64,000 nt of DNA. Source: Patiria miniata. Taxonomy: Eukaryota; Echinodermata; Asteroidea; Valvatida; Asterinidae. Positions 1 through 10,300 of this stretch are shown here, piece by piece (positions within the stretch are counted from its first letter, which is position 1; the number at the start of each line of letters is the position of its first letter). The notes under the pieces are model-generated. The model did no database searches, was not told the origin of the DNA, and saw only the letters and a list, made by a program, of their open reading frames with translations. Made by a program: the position numbers and the translations under genes. The stretch is taken from contig NW_024037057.1 of NCBI RefSeq assembly GCF_015706575.1, positions 1,631,501 to 1,695,500 of the forward strand, written 5' to 3'.

Positions 1-582
1 TTGCCAATTTTCTGTTCTATAATTTATGTATTTTATTCCAGTGTATAATATTTGTATACACAATGCATGTTGTTCTTTTCTTTACAATGACCTCTTAAAC
101 TGTCCCACACAATTTATCAACTCATTCAGCCTTCCCCTGCTTATTAAAATGGCACATTGAAACTGCTAAACATATCTAATGAATGCTTATCCGCGCAAAT
201 TTATTGTGTTTTTCAAAGGAGGGATGGGGATAAGGCACATGTGTGATAATGATTTCAAAGACTCTGCAGTGTGCATTGCTAGACTGGAAAAATGCTACGT
301 CTAGGGCAGTAGGGTATCCAGGTGTAGGATCCAGAGGTGGATACAATTAGTCACTATCTAAATCACCCAATTGGGGGAGGGAATCACTATACTGTCAAGT
401 AAAGGTTGATGAGGTGGTGTCGTTTTATTTCCAAACACCCATCCCCATCTTTCCCCCCCCCCCCCCCAACAAAAAAAACAAATAATAAAATAATAATAAC
501 AAAACAAGCAAACAAATCAAACAGAAACAAAACTAAAATCAACCCGAAAAAAACAAGCAAAATATCGCCTGGGAAACCTACC
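1..582. other. Upstream flank, no gene seen
   Basis: AT-rich sequence with a poly(C) run near 455-467 and A-rich tracts after it. A GGATCCAGAGG motif at about 328-338 resembles the end of the following TIR element, so it may be an older relic. Confidence 0.5.
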
Positions 583-894
583 CAGGCGCGGATCCAGAGG
601 TTTTTTTGGGGGGGTCAACACCCCCCCCCCAGCTCTGTCAAAAAAAAATATATATATCATACAAAATTCCGGGGAAAAAAGTCGAAACCCCCCCCCCCCC
701 CCCGCCCGTGACACCCCCAAAAAAGTATACTGGTATAATGTCCTCCTGTTCAAATATGGTAACCCCCCCCCCCCCCCCCAGTTTTTGATTTTACGGAGGC
801 TAAGTGTCCGGAGAAAAAAACCTGTGTACATTTTCAGATTTTTTTTGCTGATGAAACACCCCCCCCCCTGCGAAAATTCCTGGATCCGCCCCTG
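583..894. mobile_element. Poly(C)-rich TIR element with CGGATCCAG ends (MITE-like)
   Basis: The left end reads CAGGCGCGGATCCAGAGG. The right end, reverse-complemented, reads CAGGGGCGGATCCAGGAATT. A CTAC near each border could be the target duplication. The interior is mostly poly(C) runs and A/T tracts, so the open frames across it are not genes. Another CGGATCCAGG end is at about 1494. The superfamily is not clear. Confidence 0.55.
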
Positions 895-1639
895 CTACTC
901 CCGGATACACCACTGATCTGGTGGGGTGCAGTATCTGGAAATTGTGTTTGGATTCTTGTGTTGACTCTACAAAATCTCAGTCATAATACAATTTAGGCTT
1001 GGGACCAGTTTGTCCGATTTCACATTGTATTTGTCGGTGTAATGCATCAAGAGAATAAGCACCGACTCCGAAATACTTAATTGGAAATCCTTGTCCATCC
1101 CACAACAAATAAATAGGAGGGAAAGAGGATAGAGATCAAGAACATCCAATTAGATGTGAAGTTATGTAATAAGCAGTAAAAACTGCCAGGGAGAGGCAGA
1201 AAGTACGGATTGGTTAATTGTAAATGTCGCTTCTCAAATGTTCCATATATGGTCGAAAAAAGAATGCAAGATTATCCTGTAACCGCCTCCCCGAAAAACA
1301 AATAAAAGAAATTGCTCGGATACTGCGTGTAAAGTCATTCTCGGTTGTACTTTCTACTGTTAATTCAACTTTTGTTGAATGTAAACAATACAATGAGAGG
1401 GCTGACATGATCCATCAATTTCTGAGAATCCTGGAAGTTTTTGATTGAATGGATTGCTTTACTTTTTGGAATAAAACATAATGATGCAGTTGCGGATCCA
1501 GGTTTGGCTCAAGAGGGAGTTAAACTGTGCCATGTTTTCCCCAGTTATTTTCCACTTTATTGCAGCTGCTGCAAGCTGCTTACTTACTGGACTGACCAGT
1601 AAGGGGCGAATCCCCTTTTCCTTCAGAATAAAAAAAACC

Positions 1640-2490
1640 AAGATATAGAGAGGGAGAGAGACTCAAAAAGAGAATAAAAAAGATAGAGGGACAAAATTGG
1701 TGCTTGACGTATTTCCGGTGGTAATTTATTCCATTCTGCAAAAGTTCTTGGGAATAATGAGAACTTGTAGCAATCTTTAGGCCTATGTGCGGATGGTTTG
1801 ATGAAAGAGATTGCTGCCTGTTGTCTTGTACTTGTAGAATGGTTAGGTTTGGCCTGGTATGAGTCCGTATTGATGGCAACGATTTTGTTGACAGATTTGT
1901 AGAGGAGGGTCAATCTCTGGGCAGCTCTACGATGTTCCAAGGGCTCCCATTCCAGTTGAGACAGCATTTTGGTGACGCTCTCCCTCTTTGTGTTGTTGTT
2001 GAGGACAAATCTGGCAGATCGTCGTTGAACCCCTTCCAGCTGTAATTTATGTTCCTTATGATGGGGATCCCAGACTGATGAACAGTACTCTAGACGAGGT
2101 CTGACTAGCGTTTTATAAGCCCTCGCTTTTACTTCAGAAAAACAGCTGTACAGATTTCTACGTAGCAGTCCTAGGATTTGGTTAGCTTTTGCGGTGATAC
2201 TTTGAATATGAGTTGCCCAGCTTAATTTGTTGTTGATTCCGACTCCTAAGTAAGTGTGGTTGGTTACAGCTTGTAGTGTCATATCCCCCAGCTTGTGATC
2301 TGCTAGAATTGGCTTCTTTTTTGTGGGTAATTTGCATGGTGTAATATTTAGACTTGTTGAACTTCATTTGCCATCGTTGTTCCCATGTGCAGAGGTGGTC
2401 AATATCATTTTGAAGATCCTGTCTATCGTTGATGTTGTCTATCTGTCTGTAAAGGATACAGTCGCCACATAAGACAACCATTATTATGGG
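1640..2490 (-). pseudogene. 5'-truncated non-LTR retrotransposon relic (reverse transcriptase, 3' part)
   Basis: The minus strand encodes, in two frames joined by a frameshift near 2280, a degenerate RT palm (GDCILYRQI, DLQNDIDHLCTWEQRWQM, FNKSKYYTM) and then the thumb region (YLGVGINNKLSWATHI, TLVRPRLEYCSSVWDP, LEGVQRRSARFV). This order is typical of CR1/Jockey-type LINEs of invertebrates. The YADD-like catalytic motif has decayed to CGDC, and the RT fingers and endonuclease are absent. It is a dead insertion in the CAND1 upstream flank. Confidence 0.85.
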
Positions 2491-4302
2491 GGGTCTGTCA
2501 TACTTTTACTAACATTAAAAAGCGACGGGACCAAGAATTGCGACGAGACCCCGTCGTTTGGTCCCCCCCCCCGGCCTCCACACTTTTTTTGCCCCCGAAT
2601 AATATTGTAGCCTACAGTTTATAGCTCAGGATAGCTGATTCAATGACTCCAAACTCAACCCCCCCCCCCCCCCCCCCCCCCCATTAGTCAGTTTTGTCGG
2701 CAAAATCATGGTGCTGTCGGCAAAATAGATAATGAAGAATGGAGAAGGAAGGGGAAAGGAAAAGGGAAGAAGAAAAGATGGAGAATGTAAATAATAAGCA
2801 CCGCTGCTCAAAACCCCGCGAAGCTAAAATCCGGCCGGCCAACCCCATGATGGCCAAAGATTATACATTCTGACCGGTGGGCCCTGGACCCGATCCCCAC
2901 GCCATCATGGCTACGTGCTCCGCGCTAGCCGCTGGCATATAAAAAGTTCCATAGTCTGGGATCAGGGAACGGGCCTGAAACAAGATATGAGCACACGTAC
3001 TGAGCGTGTACACGCAGTTTTGCGACGAGCAAATGTCCAAACTTTCTCAATATGATTGGGCAATATTTTGATAGGGCCAAATCCGTTTTCTTTTCTTCAA
3101 AAAAGGGACTGTCCAGCTACTTGATAATTAGTTTTGCAATATTGCAATGAAATGAAAATATTTACTGCATTAAAATTCATTAAAAAAACCCAGGATTTAA
3201 AGTGCATTTCCCATTTGCTTAGACAAAAGCTTAGACGATTGGCGAATCTGACTACTGCTTGACTATAGGCTAATGCGTATTTTTTAATCCATGCTTCTGT
3301 TTCACAAGAAAACGAAACACGCTGCAGTAAATTAAATTGGCTGCCATTTTTGACGATTTTTTTTTTTTCAAAGGAAATTTTGTTTGTAAGATAAGACTGC
3401 TGCACACAACTGTGTTTTAGGGCTGGGATTTGAAGCGAGTAGCAAAACCCGAAAGTTAGCCGCGCCGTCGATCGACACGTCCATCGACAGACTGGATGCA
3501 CTCGACTCCTCCCATCATCACCCCTCTGTGCCGTTCTGACTTCTGAGCCACTGTTTTAGTCTTTTATTCATAATTTCAAATCCTGTTTGTCGGTGTTTTA
3601 TTCTAACCGTTTACACCGATTATAGGCCTATTTTACACGCGAAATTGTTGATTTCACTAATGCAAGTTTATCACCACTGAAGAGAAACAAAAGGTTGGCC
3701 ATGGTCGGGAGCCGCGAGAAATTCATGGCTTTCAGGCCTGCCCGGTAGGGCGGTAGAACCTTTATGGGGGCGGATGATACCAAAAACTGTTTCCAGGTAC
3801 TTTCCTTTCTTTTCTTTTCTTTTATTCTCTTTTACATTATTTAAATTTGTGAAGTGTTGTTGCAAACATTTATTTTTGCCTTTACAGAAGTTTAACCTGC
3901 ATGACTTATCGGCATCAAACAGGAACCTAATATTTGTTTTCATTCATTCATTTCATTCATTAAGGCTTGTCTATTCTAGGGTGGAATAAGCTCAGCAATT
4001 TACATGAATACTGTTTTTCACCGTTTTCCCAGCGAATTACCACCACCCCACAAAAGGAAAAAAGAGGCCGGCTCTTCCTGTGACAACAATCGATCAACTA
4101 AATCTTGTCGGTGCATGTATTGCGCCCTCTTTTGATAACAGTTTTGTCACTTCAAGCGCGCACGCGCACTTTGTTAATGTGGCCGGCCATGTCTGCTAGT
4201 TAGTGGTAGACAAGAACAGAAGTTTTGGTTGAATTCTCTGCTCTCTACTTGTAAAATTTAAATACAGGTACTAGAAGTCAGCTCAAGAGAAATAATTGAA
4301 CC
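2491..4302. other. CAND1 upstream region and probable 5' UTR
   Basis: It holds a 24-bp poly(C) run (2659-2682), a GC-rich patch with a TATAAAA-like string near 2938, and GC-rich sequence with CGCGCACGCGC near 4157. The last part should contain the CAND1 promoter and 5' UTR, but no TATA box or initiator is distinctive near the ATG. Open frames here match nothing I recognise. Confidence 0.4.
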
Positions 4303-4344
4303 ATGGCGAGTGTTTCTTATCACATCTCCAATCTTTTGGAGAAG
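4303..4344 (+). CDS. CAND1: CAND1 exon 1 (residues 1-14)
   Basis: It encodes [14 protein letters not shown]. The ATG sits in ACCATGG, a near-ideal initiation context, and the next codons match the vertebrate N-terminus, which fixes the start. Donor GTAAGT, phase 0. Confidence 0.95.
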
Positions 4345-7300
4345 GTAAGTAAAGCAGGGTTTTATGTGAATATTGAGCAGTGACTTGTCTCGAGTCAGAT
4401 AGCTAGCACAGCACAGCGTTTAGTTCCAGTTTCACTTTCAGTGTCACACAGGGCGGTCCTACTAAAAATGCGGTAATCCTTACTTTTAGGACCCTGTTCC
4501 TATATAGGAAGGGAAAGACTCACCAAAACAGTTGATTAAATGACACTCAAAATTGACATTATGATATTTCTTGGCACATCTGAACAATTGGCAATGACAC
4601 CTTCTTCAGTTCTTGAACATGTTGAATATCATATCAGCAGGTTTAATTTTGTGGAAAGAGGGCAGGGCTTTGATTTATGAGGGAAATTCAGGGTAAAAGA
4701 CGACGATAACAACCAGAAAACTGACTCAAAAACCAAGATGGCAAACATGAAAGCTCGATGTGATGAAAACTCGATGCTGATCAGCTGATGGGCTGATAAA
4801 AAAATAAACATCTTAATTTTTTTTTAAGCAGCCAATCAGCATCGGGCTTTCATTATATAGGGCTTTCACGCGTGTGAGAACTACAACATGCACGTCTGAC
4901 TGCGAAAAAAGGTAGGAAAGTCACATTTTCTTTGAAAGTGCTTTCAAAATTACAACTAACATGAGTTTATATGAAGAAAAATGACTGCTTTAGCCTGCAA
5001 AAGTCACTTTGGAGTTTGGTACTGGACAGTCATCTGCAAAAATCAGTTTTGAACAGAACTGAAACTCGTAAAAAATAGAGGTGTCCTAAAAGTAAGGATT
5101 ACCAAAAATGCGTCAACAAGCATCAACTGGCGTCAACAAACTTCAACAGTCGTCAACCCAGCGTCATCAAATTTTGTAGACGTTTTGGAAAATCAAAAAC
5201 AGCTTTATATGGTAGAAATGGCAACAAAGAACACCTTCAGTAGTGATGCCAGAAACGGGATTGACAGGATTTGTGACGCGATGACAGGATTTTTAAATTA
5301 TTAACGGTTGGTATGCAAATTAGAGCTTATTAAATATTCATAGATTCCAAATCTTCCTGTCACAGGTGTCGGTCATAAATATTGTTGTATTTTATAATAT
5401 TTTTAAATGAAATCAAGTAGGCCTAGTACATGTTGTGTTTTTAATTATTCATAGATTCCAAAATCTTCTGGTCCCAGGTGGCGGTCATTAATTTACTTTA
5501 TTTTATGATTTAAAGGGAATATACATCATTTGCTTTTAATGTAATTTTCAGAAATGGATGGAATTGGGGGTTGGAAATATATAGCAAATATAGTTACACT
5601 GACTTTTTTGAGGTTTTGGGTTCGAAAATGCTATAAAAACCAAGAAAACAATCATTTTCCTGTAGTCTGGTTCCCTGACTCCATATAAGAAGAAACAGAG
5701 CAGTTTACATACATTGGGGAATTGTAAGGTCAGGGAACAAGTCTAGCTGGCTCGTACCCGTTCATAGGTTTGTAATCGATTGCAAACAAGTGCGATGGTC
5801 AATTGGGGCCAGTATTTGAAAATAAAGCCAGTTTTTTCCAACGCTGATCGGCCGATCAGCGTTGGAAATTGATACAAAAATACCACTTTTCTTGAAAATG
5901 ACAGTATACCAGGTGCCATGATTTTACAGGATGCTTTACACTGTCATTCACTAACAGTCCAGCAAGGTATTTCAAAATGATTTGGTAGTTTTATTTTTTG
6001 ATGTTTGCAAATGTTGTATTTTCCCTTTAACATTGTTTAAGAAAAATGAAATCAGGTTCATGTTGTATTTTTCTCTATAAATTGGGTTAAGTAGCTTATT
6101 TATAAACTCGAAGTTCCAAATCCCCTTCTTTTTGGAAACAAAAAACTCCCCCATATATACAAATGAAAGAGTCCGCAATGCTATACACACGTGCAAGATG
6201 GGTATGGACAATTGTTTGTTACAGGGTACCTGTATTTGTATTCAAAACCCAAAATTGCGCATGAAAAGTAAAATTTCGGATGAAAAGTAAAATTTCCCGT
6301 TCAATTCCGAGAGCTCCCCTCGCGATCGTGAACACGTTAAATTTCCGACTCGTTAATGTTAATGTTAATGTTTGAACGACGCGATGTGGTCTTCATGCCC
6401 AGCGTACATTCGATAAGTTGGGTCCAAGTTACTCGGACTGTTCAAAAGCATATACAAAATTGTTGATGCTTGTTGAAGACCTGTGATGCTTGTTGACGCT
6501 TTTTGACGCATTTTAGTAGGACCCCACACAGGGTACCGGTTAGGCCATGAGAACATGGAGAATGAAAGTTTAAGATTTGCGTCCGAAAATTTTTCAGATG
6601 ACAGAAGGCTTTTTCGAAAAAAATGTTCCAACCTGACGCCACTTTTTTCTTCATATGTCATCTTAATGAAGGTCAGTCATTGCAAAAAAAGATTATAAGA
6701 CATGAATCTGGGACTGAAAAACATTTCCAATTTTGTTAGGAAATACTTTCTTGACTCTTTCTTGAAAATTGTCTTGACTCTCCATTAGCCCAGTGGACTC
6801 CCTTACCTCCATACGTATGGAGGGAGTCCAGGATATGAAGTTGTCAAAACAGGGCGAAAATTTGTTTTTTTTTATGAAGCCAATTTTAACGTCCATGTAT
6901 TCTATGTGTCCTTATCTATGGGAACGGGGGGGATAAGAAATTCCACAAAGTACGATGGACGATGTAATCCGGAGAATAAACTCGAAAATAACGTTAAATT
7001 GTGTTGACTGTTGTGATTGTAGACTGTGCTTCATTACAGAGTTCGTACACTGTGCGCCCAGCGCATTGGTGCTGCGTGCATGCAATACGGACGCGCGATT
7101 TGTAAACTCTCATGCGCTGTGTGCCAACCACTTTAGGAGTGGCAAAAGTAAATATTCCATTGTTAAATGCTGAAATTACATGTACACATGTACATGTACT
7201 ACTAGGCAACATTTAGCCTATGTACATCCTCACAGACAAAAAAAGTGTGCTTGATGTGAAAAAAATTGCAATGAGAGTTGGGTGACCTGATGAGTCGCGC

Positions 7301-10300
7301 CTGTGGAAAAAAAATTCACAAACTTTTGGACGTAAACTAAATAAAAAGACTAGGCCTACCGCTTTCGTTCTTTTTTTCCCCCCGACATTGATGAGACACT
7401 TCAAAAATACTTCTGCTTCTGGTTACACAACCGACCCTATTTTTAAGGCCGGGTGATTTTACGGCTTAGTGCAGACTTTTATACCTCACGCACTGTGTGC
7501 ATTGGTGTGGCTTCTGGCAGTGTTAGGGTTCAATTGGTAGGTATGTTTTTGGGTAAATACCAGTGTTCCTACCTGTCTTTAAAGGCAGAGTAAGTGTAAT
7601 GGCAAAATATTTGTATCAAGTCCCATGTGATGTCATGTACGTGTACGCTTTGAGATTTCACTGCCAATTTATAGGTGTTTATAACTTTTCCATGGCAGAT
7701 GACATCTAGCGACAAAGACTTTCGATTTATGGCTACCAACGATCTGATGTCTGAACTGCAGAAAGATTCTATCAAGTTGGATGATGATAGTGAGAGAAAG
7801 GTAAGCCAAATAGTAAGGACTGTTTGTTCATTGTGGTTTGCCTATGGTAAGATGCATAGAGATTGGGCCAAAAAAATGAATAGTTCTGCTTCCGGTTACC
7901 CGACCGACCCTATTTTAGGCTGCGACCCTAAAAAATTTATCGGCAATTCCCAAAAAAAAAAAAATAATAATAATAATAAATAAAAATAAAATCTTGTCTT
8001 TTCTGTCTTCACAAAATACCTCTCAACAACCCATTTGCATCAAAAAATGCTTGTATTTATTTGTTTTCTTACTTACATTCGCTTTTTATCAAAAGAAACC
8101 TCCGTTATTTTTACAAATTCGCTTCGCGATATAACTACTTCGCAATTCGATGTCACGGTGACTATAATCACGTGGCGACGACTGGTACCCGCCGCGCTGC
8201 GCAGGGGCCAATTTAGAAGACATGATGAAAATGCGGTAACCAGTCCATAGCTATGCGACCTATAGCGCGCTAGTGCAGGCCACTGTCAACTGGTCGGATT
8301 CGACATCGTAAAAATGCCAAGAAAACACCGATGGAGAAAGAACATTTTCGCAAGTTAATTTACAGAATTGATCTAGCTTGTCTGTATATGTGTTTTCTGT
8401 GTTCAAGAGTTCATTTTGAGATCGCACTACTCGTATTTGGAGTGATACATGCCGCGTGTTTCCCAAAATTTTTGACCGTAAAAACACGTCTGTCAGCCCA
8501 TGGTGGGCCACTCGCCACACATGCACGCCTCACACACCTCGGAGTTTTGGCCAGCTCTCCACGTCTTGACTAGCGTTGTGCATATGGTGCGAACGACCTG
8601 AATTATTTTTTGAAATTATCGAACGTAAATATCTTGACAATAATTAAAGGTAGGTTTTATTCACTTTTTGTGGCCATTTTGTGTATAGCTTTCGTAGTGC
8701 AATGGAAATAGTTCAGGCTAAAACTTTGCATATAATTGAATACCCCATTCAATCTGCATAAAAAAAATTGGCAAAAAAAATAAAATTCCGACCGACCGAC
8801 CCTATTTTTGAAAGGCATGTAATCGAAAGCAGAAATATTTTTTTTTTGGCCTTGTCACTAACTTCCCCCTTTTGTAGGAAATGTAGTAGTTCAGCTTGTA
8901 ATGTTCAATATAATATAATATTGTAATATCACTAACACTGATATACATGTACAGAATGCTTATTTGCACCCGTCAGCATGATCATTTTTTGCATTACTAC
9001 TACAGTGTATGTAATTTTTGTGTTATTGGGCCATTTTAAAGTAGTTTTGATCATTCTTACCCAATCTGGCGCCCCCCCTTTTTTTGGGGGGGGGGGAGGA
9101 GGGGATAAAATGGCAAGGTTTTCGAAAGGAACCTTCTTGACCATTTGTGACAAGTTAAATGTAATGTAATCATTTATCATTGCTTCTTCCACAGGTTGTC
9201 AGAATGTTGTTGAAATTGCTTGAAGATAAAAATGGGGAGGTGCAGAACCTTGCAGTGAAATGGTTGGTTGGATACTTGAATCATGAGTTTGATGTGTAAT
9301 ATCATTTGGGTTTCTGTCTGCATATATTTCAGCAATCATAGTCATTGTTTATATCATGTTACAGTGCATGTTGTATGTTTATTTTCTTGTATGAAACACT
9401 GTACTGTATTCATATTATGAGATGTGTACAATTGCAGCTACATTTGATAAGAGATAATGTTTCCTTGTTTCAGTCTTGGTCCATTGGTTTCTAAGGTGAA
9501 GGAGTATCAAGTTGAAACCATTGTGGACAATCTTTGTAACAACATGTTATCAGAGAAGGAGCAGTTACGAGATATATCAAGCATTGGTAAGCCTAAAGCA
9601 TCCCACCTTTAGAAAATGGATTTTGAGTTGGATATTGGCTGGGTTTTTTGTTTGTTTGGCTTTTTGGGGGTAATTACCTGTTGGTTCCATGATATGGACA
9701 TGGCAGCAATTCTGCATAAGGTTCCAGGGTTCACTCAGTACATTCATGAAGTGTGCAGCATAGCTCTAATGAATGGAGAAGGTTATGTCTCGACCCCAAA
9801 ATGCTTGTTTGTCAACTCAAATTATCAACTTGAAGGAATTGATCCTGGCTTTGTGCACATGCTGTTGGTCCAACACCGCAAAGCAGTCTATTTTATGGAT
9901 AGGTACATGTATGTTACACCGTGTTTCCTTGAAAATACACTTGAAGTATGAGTGTGGTACACAAATGTATGGGGTGTGGTCTATGGCCATTTGTAATTTT
10001 CAGGGGATAAAGTGTATTCCTTGCGGTTAGCTGGGAATAAATGATACTCACATGTACATGTAATGTACAAATTGAGATAGTGACATTGATATTGTTTGAT
10101 TGTATTAGGACTGAAGACTGTGATTAATGAGCTGCCTCCTGCATCCAGTCCACTGGCTGCTAACATCTGTAAGAGTATCACAGGAAGACTGACTAATGCA
10201 ATCGCAAAGGTAATTATCAAGCTAAAAGTCTAGTTCACAGTAGGATCTATTGTGTGGCCAAACATCACCAACGATTGCCCACACATGAAACGGCGGAAGC

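Noticed and set aside
406..831. Proline- or glycine-rich peptides on both strands
   Set aside because: They are translations of poly(C)/poly(G) and poly(A) runs within a transposon-like repeat.
3097..3501. 134-codon minus-strand frame upstream of CAND1
   Set aside because: No recognisable domain, no conserved blocks and unconvincing composition. Probably chance.
7283..7312. Hammerhead-like core CTGATGAG followed by GAAA
   Set aside because: The segment between the two boxes cannot form stem II and no stems I or III with a cleavage triplet were found.
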